NCBI GenBank assembly: GCA_934096025.1
Contig: CAKOLP010000007.1
Span: 1-15,942 of the forward strand
Length of the DNA stretch: 15,942 nt
Source: an uncultured Bacilli bacterium
GTDB taxonomy: Bacteria; Bacillota_I; Bacilli_A; RF39; UBA660
Direction: 5' to 3'
Shown here piece by piece: positions 7,379 through 14,739 of the stretch; position 1 is the stretch's first letter; every line of letters begins with the position of its first letter. The position numbers and the translations under genes were made by a program. The notes under the pieces are model-generated. The model had not been told where the DNA came from. It saw only the letters and a program-made list of their open reading frames with translations, and searched no databases.

Positions 7379-8788
7379 ATGAAAAGAATAAAAAGAATTT
7401 TACTAGCATTTGCTTTATTATTTATTCCCTTGCATGTTAGTGCTGCCAGTGGAAGTATAAGTGTATCTGGAACTTCAACGGTTGTTTTAGGAAATAAAGT
7501 AACAGTTACCGTAACTCTTTCAAGTTCAAGCTTAATAGGAAGTTGGCAAATGGACTTAAATTATGACCGGAGCGTTTTGCAACTAACAAGTAGCAACGCA
7601 GAGGGTGGAGGAACAAGAATGGTAAATTCCAGTAATACTGGAGTAAAGAAAAAAAGTTACACATTCACATTTAAAACTTTAAAAACCGGCAATACCAAAT
7701 TAAATGTTGATAGTTATTTAGCGTATGATTTTAATGACTTTTCTTCTTTAAGTTTATCTTCTAATGCTAAAACTGTAAAAATAATTACTCAAGCAGAACT
7801 TGAAGCAAGTTATTCTAAAAATAATAATTTAAAATCTCTAGAAGTGGAGGGCTTCGAACTTAGTCCTGCATTTAATAAAGATACATTAGAGTATAGTGCA
7901 GTAGTTCCTGAAAATACAAAAGAAATAAATATCAAAGCCCAAGCCGAAGATGGAAAATCAAGTATCAATGGAACAGGTACTCATGAGGTAAGTTTAGGCA
8001 GTAATACTTTTTCAATCGTTGTCCGGGCTGAAAATGGTGCAGAAAAAACATATACAATAAATGTCGAAGTTAAAGATGCCAATCCTATTGCTGTAAAAAT
8101 CAATGATAATGAATTTACCGTAGTAAAAATAAAAGAAAGCCTACCTTTAGTAAGCTTATATAATGATTATACAGTAAAAATTAATGATTTTGATATTCCT
8201 GCTTATAAAAATGAAAACACTAATATAGTTTTAGTGGGCTTAAAAAATTCTAATGGGGAAGTAAGTTTATATATTTATGATGAAAAAACACAAGAATACA
8301 AAGCTTACTATGAGGTTGGAACTAATAAAATAACTATATATCCACTTCCTTTAAACGATGAAATTTCTGGCTATCAAAAAGATACAATCGAGATTAATAA
8401 AGAAAAAGTCGAAGCCTATGTTTACAAAAAAGACTCTAATTTTGCAATAATTTACGGAATGAACTTAGAATCCGGAGAAAAAGCCTACTTTATGTATGAT
8501 AAAAAAAATCAAACAATTAGTATTTATAATGACGAATATATAACTGATTTAAATGAAAAAATTCAAACTTACACTTACATAATATTTGGTTTTAGTACAA
8601 TTCTAGTTATTATGTTTATTATCCTTATTATAATAATAACTAAAAAATCCAAAAAGAAACCTAAGAAAATAACTTCAGTACCACAAGCAAAGGAAGAAAA
8701 TCAAGATGCTAAAAATGAAATAATTGAGATAAAAGAAAACCTAAACTCTAAAAAAAGCAAAAATAACAAAAAGAAAAGAAATGCTTAA
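7379..8788 (+). CDS. Membrane-anchored cohesin-like protein with cadherin-like beta-sandwich domain
   Basis: A 469-residue surface protein. Residues 1-23 form a signal peptide ending VSAA. Residues ~25-135 look like a cohesin domain: SGTSTVVLGNKVTVTV, then SWQMDLNYDRSVLQL and SYTFTFKTLKTGNTKL, the usual cohesin strand pattern. Residues ~148-232 match a cadherin-like beta-sandwich (LKSLEVEGFELSPAFNKDT ... TYTINVEV). A further extracellular region reaches ~395, then one membrane helix at ~401-421 (IIFGFSTILVIMFIILIIII) and a Lys-rich cytoplasmic tail. Cohesins bind dockerins, and the gene directly upstream encodes one, so this protein probably holds the glucosaminidase at the outer membrane face. 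The start has GAAAGGA nine bases upstream. The gene ends inside a bidirectional terminator. Cohesin recognition is from pattern and context, not a profile search. Confidence 0.8.
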   Translation: MKRIKRILLAFALLFIPLHVSAASGSISVSGTSTVVLGNKVTVTVTLSSSSLIGSWQMDLNYDRSVLQLTSSNAEGGGTRMVNSSNTGVKKKSYTFTFKTLKTGNTKLNVDSYLAYDFNDFSSLSLSSNAKTVKIITQAELEASYSKNNNLKSLEVEGFELSPAFNKDTLEYSAVVPENTKEINIKAQAEDGKSSINGTGTHEVSLGSNTFSIVVRAENGAEKTYTINVEVKDANPIAVKINDNEFTVVKIKESLPLVSLYNDYTVKINDFDIPAYKNENTNIVLVGLKNSNGEVSLYIYDEKTQEYKAYYEVGTNKITIYPLPLNDEISGYQKDTIEINKEKVEAYVYKKDSNFAIIYGMNLESGEKAYFMYDKKNQTISIYNDEYITDLNEKIQTYTYIIFGFSTILVIMFIILIIIITKKSKKKPKKITSVPQAKEENQDAKNEIIEIKENLNSKKSKNNKKKRNA

Positions 8789-8820
8789 TTTAGTTCTCTT
8801 ACTAAGTGCATTTCTTTTTT
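8772..8820. terminator. Bidirectional terminator between convergent genes
   Basis: AAAAGAAATGC (8774-8784) pairs perfectly with GCATTTCTTTT (8808-8818), extendable by two more pairs including one G-T, with A- and T-runs on either side. The stop codons of both convergent genes overlap in TTAA (8785-8788) at the base of the loop, so the hairpin can terminate the cohesin operon on the plus strand and the serine hydrolase on the minus strand. Confidence 0.75.
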
Positions 8821-10236
8821 TGGTGCTTTAATAATTTCTAATAGTTTATATTGAATAGCTAAATCTAAAGCCATTTTTACTAAGTATTCTTTTTCTTTAG
8901 TATAGTCGCTAGATATAACTTTTTCTTCTCCATTAGGTAATTTGAAAGTCTTTTTATTTTTTTCATCAACAATAATGTTTTTTGTTTGACTTGGATGAAT
9001 CTGATAAATTCTATTATGAAGTCTAGGTGCTCCGATAAATAAAGTAAAATCATTTAAAGGATCAATTACTAGTTGTGTACCAGCAAATCCTGGCGACATA
9101 AAAGATTTCCCAGAAAGTGGAGGATAAACAGCTAAGTGTTTTGGATCTAACTGTTTTAAATAAACAAGTGAACCATAAAATCTTGCTATCATATCTTCAT
9201 CTTTAAAACCTGTTTCTGTTTCACTCATTGAATACAAACTATATTTAGAAATAATTCTTCCATCAATTAGAGCGTTTGCAAAATTAATCATATCTTTTTT
9301 GGTAGAAAAATATCCCGCATGTCCCGGTGCATTTCCCTCAAGTTCTCCGATAGCTAAAGCTTTAGCGTCATGAACAACTCCTGGGTATGTCGTAAACTTA
9401 GTAATAGGTTTTCCCCCGCTATTAATAATAGTTGAATAATTCTCATTAGCAACTCTGTCTAATTTTTCTTGTGGTACTATTAAGTGAGTATCTTCCATTT
9501 TAGCGGTTTTAAAAATAATTTCACTTACAAATTCATGAAATGGCATTTTACTAGCACGTTCTACAACGTACTTAAGTATCATAGCTCCCATATCAGTATA
9601 AGCATTTTCTTTTATGACATCTGGTCTTTTATGCAAAGTAAAAAGTATTGCTTCAGCTTCCTCTTTGCTTTTAGCAGCATCAACTCTTTTATCAGTTCCT
9701 ACATCAACCCTAAACTTTAGTAAATCATAAATTGTAACATCTCCTAGATTTACGCATTCAGGAACATACTTAATTACTGGGTCGAAGATATCAATAACAT
9801 CATTATCATATAAATATAGTATAGCAACTGCAGTAAATGGTTTTGAAGAAGAAGCTAAGTCAAAAATAGTATTTTCTTCAATTGGTAATTCTTTTTTTAT
9901 GAATTTCCCATCTTCCATAACAACTTCTTGTCTTAAACCACACATTACTGTATCTCTAGTTTTTCTAGTTCCAAAATCCAATATTAAACCCGGAGTAATT
10001 TGGGTGTCATGAACAAATTTCAAAATAACATCTTTTAATCCACTTTGACAAAAAAGCATATATCTTAATTCTGTCAAAGGTCTATGTCTATTATTTCGAA
10101 TAATATCTAGTACAGGCCTAAGCAATCTATCATAATCCTCATATTTAAAAACATCTTGTAAAAAAGGAATGTTTGTTTCATTTTGATTAGCTATTAATTC
10201 ACTAATATATTTCCTATACTTTATTCCCTCAAACAC
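8785..10236 (-). CDS. Serine hydrolase, beta-lactamase/class C penicillin-binding protein fold
   Basis: A 483-residue member of the beta-lactamase family (PF00144 type), which includes D,D-carboxypeptidases, esterases and class C-like proteins. Ser129-Ser-Ser-Lys132 in FDLASSSKPFTAVAIL is the SxxK nucleophile motif. Tyr213-Thr-Asp215 is a Y-x-D version of the YxN motif. PGHAGYFST (304-312) and SPGFAGTQLVIDP (~381-393) match the glycine-rich segments near the third motif, but the classical KTG is not obvious. There is no signal peptide or membrane helix, and about 120 N-terminal residues precede the catalytic domain, so it may act in the cytoplasm, which is atypical for wall-acting relatives. 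Translation starts at GTG with AGAGGTGG upstream. It ends tail to tail with the cohesin gene and diverges from a membrane-anchored XRE gene. Substrate unknown. Confidence 0.85.
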   Translation of the reverse strand: MFEGIKYRKYISELIANQNETNIPFLQDVFKYEDYDRLLRPVLDIIRNNRHRPLTELRYMLFCQSGLKDVILKFVHDTQITPGLILDFGTRKTRDTVMCGLRQEVVMEDGKFIKKELPIEENTIFDLASSSKPFTAVAILYLYDNDVIDIFDPVIKYVPECVNLGDVTIYDLLKFRVDVGTDKRVDAAKSKEEAEAILFTLHKRPDVIKENAYTDMGAMILKYVVERASKMPFHEFVSEIIFKTAKMEDTHLIVPQEKLDRVANENYSTIINSGGKPITKFTTYPGVVHDAKALAIGELEGNAPGHAGYFSTKKDMINFANALIDGRIISKYSLYSMSETETGFKDEDMIARFYGSLVYLKQLDPKHLAVYPPLSGKSFMSPGFAGTQLVIDPLNDFTLFIGAPRLHNRIYQIHPSQTKNIIVDEKNKKTFKLPNGEEKVISSDYTKEKEYLVKMALDLAIQYKLLEIIKAPKKEMHLVRELN

Positions 10237-10259
10237 GTTACCACCTCTTTTTTCGATTT

Positions 10260-10289
10260 ATTATAAGATATATTTAAATCTTTTGTCAA
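10260..10289 (-). promoter_or_regulatory. Consensus sigma-A promoter of the serine hydrolase gene
   Basis: On the minus strand, TTGACA (10284-10289) and TATAAT (10260-10265) are both perfect, separated by 18 bases, 24 bases before the GTG start. Its -35 box overlaps that of the divergent regulator gene. Confidence 0.8.
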
Positions 10290-10311
10290 ATATTACTGCA
10301 CAAAGTCTAAT
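10283..10311 (+). promoter_or_regulatory. Sigma-A promoter of the membrane-anchored XRE gene
   Basis: TTGTCA (10283-10288) and TCTAAT (10306-10311) each match consensus at five of six positions with a 17-base spacer. The predicted start leaves the AAGGAGGTG ribosome site (10326-10334) intact. A second possible -10 (TAAACT at 10319) would place the start inside the ribosome site and was not preferred. Confidence 0.55.
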
Positions 10312-10339
10312 TTTGTGGTAAACTAAAGGAGGTGAAAAT

Positions 10340-11560
10340 ATGAAAGCGAACAAAACCGAAAAAGAAAACTTTAATGACATAGACTTTGCAAGTACAATTT
10401 ACAATATTAGAATGGAAAGAAAGTTAACACAAAAACAGATTGCAGAAATAATTGGTGTATCCGATAGAACTATATCAAAATGGGAACAAGGTGACACTGT
10501 ACCAGATTTGTATAGCATAAGAAATATTTGTAATGAGTTAAATGTTTCTCCATCTTCTATTGTAAAATCCAAAAAGACATTACGTGACCGCTTTAACAAT
10601 TTAAAGAGATCAGCCTTTAAAGCTTTTAATTATGTTCTGAAAAATATTTTCATAATTTGTTTCGCAGTAATATTTTTCTTCTTATTAGCTTATTTCATAA
10701 ATAATTATAATATGGTAAAAATATACAATATAAAATATGAAAGTGATAACATAACCATAGCACATAGCTATTTTATTAAAACTAAATCGACATGTTTTCT
10801 TAATATTAATAAAATAGCTCTCGATAAAATAAAGTATACTCCGAAAAATATTAGGCTGGAATTATACACTTACTACCTGGGAGATAAATTTATTTTATAT
10901 GAAGCAACATCACTTGAAGATATTTATATTGAAGAATCTAAAAATAGTATTGATTTATTAAATGCTGATGTAATAACCAGCATGAAAAATAATTTATATT
11001 TAGACATATATGCTACAGATGAAAATGATGAAGAAACAAAATACACGAGTATTCTTTCATTACAAAATGAATTTAGTAGCAATAAACTTACATATAATAA
11101 AGCAACTTTAAGTGATAAATATGACAACAAGTATTTATCATTTTTAAATGTCAAAACAAATTCTTTTGATAACTTTAATCTTAGTGATCCGTTCGAAATT
11201 ACAGAAAAAGAAAAATCAGATAGTAATAACAAACGTAGTAAATTAGGTTATGAATATAATCCAAAGAAAATTATGTATTTTAAAAATGAAAATAATTATA
11301 GTTTTGAATATTTAGCAGAAACAAAAACTTTAAAATATATTAATGAAGATAAAAATAATAGAATAGAAATTGTATATAATGATGGTTGTAAAAAGGTGAT
11401 CATTAAAAATTTTAATAAAAACCATTTAACTAAAAAGAGTTATAAATTATTAGTTGATAAAAATGCAATTATAGATCTTACTAATGAAACTAAAAAATAT
11501 AAAAATGAAATAGATATAATTTTTAAGGAATATGGGGAAATAAACAGTATTCTCAAATAA
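10340..11560 (+). CDS. Membrane-anchored XRE-family helix-turn-helix regulator with extracytoplasmic domain
   Basis: A 406-residue one-component regulator. Residues ~17-73 are a typical XRE/Cro-type DNA-binding domain (MERKLTQKQIAEIIG, then SDRTISKWEQGDTVPDL as the recognition region). A short basic linker leads to one membrane helix at ~101-121 (KNIFIICFAVIFFFLLAYFI). The remaining ~285 residues lie outside the cell if the HTH is cytoplasmic; they are charged, Asn/Lys-rich and of no family I recognise. The layout suggests that an extracellular or membrane signal is passed to DNA without a kinase. It starts after AAGGAGGTGAAAAT. It diverges from the serine hydrolase gene through overlapping promoters and is followed 83 bases later by a secreted-protein gene, the likeliest targets or partners. 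Regulation of either is inference. Confidence 0.85.
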   Translation: MKANKTEKENFNDIDFASTIYNIRMERKLTQKQIAEIIGVSDRTISKWEQGDTVPDLYSIRNICNELNVSPSSIVKSKKTLRDRFNNLKRSAFKAFNYVLKNIFIICFAVIFFFLLAYFINNYNMVKIYNIKYESDNITIAHSYFIKTKSTCFLNINKIALDKIKYTPKNIRLELYTYYLGDKFILYEATSLEDIYIEESKNSIDLLNADVITSMKNNLYLDIYATDENDEETKYTSILSLQNEFSSNKLTYNKATLSDKYDNKYLSFLNVKTNSFDNFNLSDPFEITEKEKSDSNNKRSKLGYEYNPKKIMYFKNENNYSFEYLAETKTLKYINEDKNNRIEIVYNDGCKKVIIKNFNKNHLTKKSYKLLVDKNAIIDLTNETKKYKNEIDIIFKEYGEINSILK

Positions 11561-11630
11561 TGGATGTGCAGTTCTCGGCTTTTTCTATTTATTATTTCGA
11601 CAATATCTGCTACGATGAGACCAGATACGA

Positions 11631-11646
11631 AAGGAGGGAAAATTTG
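11631..11646 (+). promoter_or_regulatory. Ribosome binding site that fixes a TTG start
   Basis: AAGGAGGG (11631-11638) lies five bases before TTG (11644-11646), directly followed by a clean signal peptide. An in-frame ATG at 11560 has no such site and would put 28 non-secretory residues in front of the signal sequence, so TTG is the start. Confidence 0.8.
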
Positions 11647-12462
11647 AAAAACATAAAATATCTATTTGTATTTTTCTTACTATTTAGTTTTATTACAAAA
11701 GCAAGTGCAGCAACATTAACAGAAGAAGAAAAGGACAGACTTAGAATTATTTTCTCAGATGCTCGTATATCAGTTATGAGTGATGAAGAAGCCCAAAAAT
11801 ATTTAAGTTATGATTTAGAAAACACTCAAAAAGTTAGTAAATATTATAAAGTGACAGAAACAACAAACGGTACAACATCAATCGAAGTTACTAAAGAAGA
11901 AGCGGAAAATGCATTTGAAAGTGCCAAAACTACAAGATCAACGGTGCATACAACATCTTATAAGAATATACAAATAACAGATACACATATTAGTGGTAAT
12001 GCATATTCTATGACTTTGATTAATCGTTGGCTAGTAACACCAAATAAAAAATCATTTGATGTTATGGGGATGCGTACCGATGATGCTTATGTTTTAGCTG
12101 GATCACAAGAGGGTACTCAAACATATTGGTCAGCTTCAAACGGATATTATGACTTGATAAATTATTCTTACAACGGAAGAAACATGGTTATAAAAGACAA
12201 CGGTTTTGGTATATCAATGAATCTAGTAGACGATGCTTCATATTTTGAATGTGATATATCAGCAACGGTTATTGCAACAACAGAATTCGCTAAAGTATTT
12301 GGAACATATCAACATGCAGTAAGCAACGTAACTTTAGCACAATCACAAGCATATTTAATAAGTCATAATGGATTAGGCGGAGTACTAAACTTTACAACTT
12401 CAGTAAGAGATTATTATGATGGAATGCAAGGAGTTTCTATTGAATTAGAATACAACGCATAA
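11644..12462 (+). CDS. Secreted protein of unknown function, TTG start
   Basis: Starting at TTG 11644 the product is 272 residues: a signal peptide (KNIKYLFVFFLLFSFITKAS, cleaved around ASAA), then an exported domain of about 245 residues. The first part is charged and helical (LTEEEKDRLRIIFSDARISV) and contains a Thr/Ser-rich stretch; the second part is rich in beta-type and aromatic segments (TYWSASNGYYDLINYSYNG, DDASYFECDISATVIATTEF). There is one cysteine after the signal peptide and no cell-wall sorting signal or C-terminal anchor, so it is probably released or loosely bound. I do not recognise the family. It follows the membrane-anchored XRE gene with no terminator evident between them and no clear promoter in the 83-base gap, so the two may form a transcription unit, perhaps signal and sensor. 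Confidence 0.75.
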   Translation: MKNIKYLFVFFLLFSFITKASAATLTEEEKDRLRIIFSDARISVMSDEEAQKYLSYDLENTQKVSKYYKVTETTNGTTSIEVTKEEAENAFESAKTTRSTVHTTSYKNIQITDTHISGNAYSMTLINRWLVTPNKKSFDVMGMRTDDAYVLAGSQEGTQTYWSASNGYYDLINYSYNGRNMVIKDNGFGISMNLVDDASYFECDISATVIATTEFAKVFGTYQHAVSNVTLAQSQAYLISHNGLGGVLNFTTSVRDYYDGMQGVSIELEYNA

Positions 12463-12573
12463 AAGAGGAAAAGGTAAAAAAAATAAATGAAAAGTAGTGA
12501 TAATTGTTTAAAGGAAAACAAGTTGATACTTACACGTAGGAACTGTAGGACTGAAATTGTTTTATAATTTGTC

Positions 12574-12596
12574 ATAATCAAACCATTTACATCATA
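12574..12596 (+). promoter_or_regulatory. Possible sigma-E sporulation promoter for spoIVA
   Basis: TCATAAT with ATA at 12574-12576, then CATA at 12593-12596 after 16 bases, fits the spacing of sigma-E promoters (ATA, then CATAC-type -10). spoIVA is transcribed by sigma-E in Bacillus subtilis. The match is short and the region AT-rich, so this is tentative. Confidence 0.3.
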
Positions 12597-12629
12597 GCAT
12601 TAATTAGAAAAATGAAAGAATGGTGGATT

Positions 12630-14108
12630 ATGGAAAAAGAAAAAATTATCTCATCAATAGCAAGCCGGGGCAATGGAGAAATATATCTAGGTGTTGTCGG
12701 AGCAGTTAGAACAGGAAAATCTACATTTATCAAGAGATTTATAGAAAATTTGGTCGTACCAAATATAACAGATGAATATGAGAAAAAAAGATGTCTAGAT
12801 GAAATCCCTCAGAGTGCTCAAGGTAAAACTATAATGACAACGGAACCTAAATTTGTTCCAAGCAACGGCGCTATGATTAAGATAAACGAATTTGAAACAA
12901 GCATTAAATTAGTAGATTGTGTCGGGTATGTTATACCTGAGGCAAATGGGTTTGTAGATGAAGAAGGAAATCCTCGGATGGTAAAAAGCCCTTGGTTTGA
13001 GGACGCTATTCCTTTTGTGGAAGCGGCGGAAATAGGGACAGAGAAAGTTATAAAAGATCATGCAACCATAGGGATAGTTATAACAAGTGATGGATCTTTT
13101 GGCGAAATTAAAAGAGAATCATATATTGAAGCAGAAGAAAAAGTAGTTAGTGAACTAAAAAGCATTGGAAAACCTTTTATAATGGTTTTAAACACATTAC
13201 ACCCAACAAATACGGAAACAGTTTCACTAGCACGAAGCTTAAGCGAAGCATATGATGTGCCAGTAATGCCTATTAGCGCAGAACTAATGAATGAAAAAGA
13301 AATAATGGAAATTTTAAAAACAGCATTATATGAATTCCCAGTTTTAGATATTAAGGTTTCCATACCAGAATGGGTGCATGTACTTCCTGGCACTCACGAT
13401 ATAAAAAAGCATTATTTAGAAAAGATAAGAGAAAGTGTAATTAGTGTAGAAAAAATTAAAGACGTGGACTATATTATGGAATATTATAAAGATTCCCCAT
13501 ATATAAATAATGCATATATTTCTGAATTAGATGCCTCAACAGGAACTATTACAATAACTCTTGATAGTTCTAATGAATTATACACAGAAACATTAAAAAG
13601 TTTAATGGGCACCGCCGTTGCCACAAAAGCAGGTTTATTAAAAATGTTTGCTTCATATAAAGACGATAAAGAAGAAATAGATGCCCTTACCGGAGCTTTA
13701 AAAATGGCGAAGAACACGGGATATGGAATAGTTTATCCAAGTATTCGTGAATTAAAATTAGAAACTCCGGAATTAGTAAAACAAGGTAGTAGATATGGAG
13801 TTAAGTTAAAAGCAGTAGCTTCTTCAATTCATATGTTAAAAGTAGATGTAGAGTCAACTTTTGAACCAATAATTGGAAGCGAGCTTCAATCTAAAGAATT
13901 GATAAATCATCTTATGAAGGATTATGAAACTGACTCATCAAGTATCTGGAAGAGTGAAATATTTGGCCGAAGTCTTGAAGCTATTGTTCAAGAGGGAATA
14001 CAAGCAAAGCTTAGTATGATGCCAGATAATACGAGATATAAACTAAAAGAAACAGTTACTAAGATTGTTAATAAAGGTTCTAACACCCTAATTGCCATAG
14101 TTATTTAG
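12630..14108 (+). CDS. spoIVA: Stage IV sporulation protein A, spore coat morphogenetic ATPase
   Basis: SpoIVA polymerises by ATP hydrolysis on the mother-cell side of the forespore membrane and forms the basement layer on which the coat assembles. The sequence begins MEKEKIISSIASRGNGEIYL and has the P-loop GAVRTGKST with Lys30 at the same position as in B. subtilis, followed by VDCVGYVIPEANG in the Walker B region and the C-terminal oligomerisation region ending LIAIVI. I chose ATG 12630 over the in-frame ATG at 12612 because it gives 492 residues, the family's usual length, the usual N-terminus, and a GGTGG just upstream (rather close). The stop codon lies in the loop of a terminator. The protein looks intact, so the organism or a recent ancestor makes endospores. 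Confidence 0.96.
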   Translation: MEKEKIISSIASRGNGEIYLGVVGAVRTGKSTFIKRFIENLVVPNITDEYEKKRCLDEIPQSAQGKTIMTTEPKFVPSNGAMIKINEFETSIKLVDCVGYVIPEANGFVDEEGNPRMVKSPWFEDAIPFVEAAEIGTEKVIKDHATIGIVITSDGSFGEIKRESYIEAEEKVVSELKSIGKPFIMVLNTLHPTNTETVSLARSLSEAYDVPVMPISAELMNEKEIMEILKTALYEFPVLDIKVSIPEWVHVLPGTHDIKKHYLEKIRESVISVEKIKDVDYIMEYYKDSPYINNAYISELDASTGTITITLDSSNELYTETLKSLMGTAVATKAGLLKMFASYKDDKEEIDALTGALKMAKNTGYGIVYPSIRELKLETPELVKQGSRYGVKLKAVASSIHMLKVDVESTFEPIIGSELQSKELINHLMKDYETDSSSIWKSEIFGRSLEAIVQEGIQAKLSMMPDNTRYKLKETVTKIVNKGSNTLIAIVI

Positions 14109-14120
14109 CTATGGCTTTTA
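14094..14120 (+). terminator. Rho-independent terminator overlapping the end of spoIVA
   Basis: GCCATAG (14094-14100) and CTATGGC (14109-14115) form a perfect 7-bp stem with an 8-base loop, followed by TTTTA. The left arm codes for the last residues of SpoIVA and the TAG stop is in the loop. Confidence 0.75.
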
Positions 14121-14158
14121 AAATGCTTAAAAAGTTAAAAAAATAATAAATTTTGTTG

Positions 14159-14207
14159 AGTTGTCGACCACTTTTGAGGTGTAGGATGCTAAAAGTGGTC
14201 GACAACT
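14159..14207. repeat. Perfect 17-bp inverted repeat with 15-bp spacer
   Basis: AGTTGTCGACCACTTTT (14159-14175) and its exact complement (14191-14207) flank the spacer gaggtgtaggatgct. It is clearly more GC-rich than the surrounding intergenic DNA. No long T-run follows on the plus strand (the next bases are tgcaatttt), so it is not an ordinary terminator. The role could be a regulator site, a structured RNA, or a remnant or target of a mobile element. The remaining intergenic DNA up to 14330 is AT-rich with nothing else recognisable. Confidence 0.8.
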
Positions 14208-14333
14208 TGCAATTTTAAGTAGTTTATTGAAAGTAAATTTTTAAATAGAAAAAAAGATAAGAAAAGCAAAGTATAGTAAAAAAATGGATTTTAAAAATAC
14301 TAAAATAATAAAAATTAAATAAAAAAAGTTAAT

Positions 14334-14365
14334 ATGTTGATTTTTTCAACATTGTCGCATATAAT
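14334..14365 (+). promoter_or_regulatory. Promoter with overlapping operator-like palindrome upstream of XRE gene
   Basis: TTGATT (14337-14342) and TATAAT (14360-14365) are 17 bases apart. The -35 box lies inside a perfect inverted repeat ATGTTGA-TTTTT-TCAACAT (14334-14352), the size expected for a Cro/XRE dimer site. The simplest reading is that the downstream regulator represses its own promoter. Confidence 0.7.
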
Positions 14366-14396
14366 ATAAATGAATTTTTAGATTGGAGTGTAAAGT

Positions 14397-14738
14397 ATGA
14401 AAGAATTGAATCATAAAAAGATAGGTGAGAGATTAAGAAAATTAAGAAAATATTTGAGATTAACTCAAGAGCAAGTGGCTGAAATTTTAGATGTTGGTAG
14501 AGATGCTATATTGAGAATTGAAAAAGGAACTCGTAAAATTGATTTGGAAGAATTAAAGAATTTTTCAAAATTATATAATATTAGTATGGATGAATTGACT
14601 TCAGAAGAACAAATTATAAATAGTAATGATGTTGTTTTTGCCAGAGGATTTAATGAATTAAGTGAAAAGGATAAAAAAGAAATTATTACTTTGATTGAAT
14701 ATAAAAATATTTTAAAGTCACAAAATAAGGGTGACTAA
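14397..14738 (+). CDS. XRE-family transcriptional regulator, antitoxin-like
   Basis: A 113-residue cytoplasmic regulator with an HTH domain at about residues 8-65 (IGERLRKLRKYLRLTQEQVA, then VGRDAILRIEKGTRKI as recognition helix region) and a C-terminal helical part (FARGFNELSEKDKKEIITLI). This layout is common in regulators paired with ImmA/IrrE-type metalloproteases or toxins. GGAGTG six bases upstream fixes the start. A 30-codon partner gene begins one base after the stop, and a palindrome overlapping the promoter suggests autorepression. Whether it works as an antitoxin is inference. Confidence 0.85.
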   Translation: MKELNHKKIGERLRKLRKYLRLTQEQVAEILDVGRDAILRIEKGTRKIDLEELKNFSKLYNISMDELTSEEQIINSNDVVFARGFNELSEKDKKEIITLIEYKNILKSQNKGD

Positions 14739-14739
14739 A

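Noticed and set aside
12487..12567. 26-codon ORF between the secreted protein and spoIVA (MKSSDNCLKENKLILTRRNC...)
   Set aside because: No ribosome site at proper distance, no recognisable feature, and a length expected by chance in this gap.
12463..12611. Possible RNA gene or riboswitch before spoIVA
   Set aside because: Only weak short pairings are visible; no tRNA-like cloverleaf, conserved riboswitch core or terminator-antiterminator pair.
12612..12629. Upstream ATG as spoIVA start
   Set aside because: It adds six residues (MKEWWI) absent from the usual SpoIVA N-terminus; ATG 12630 gives the standard 492-residue length.
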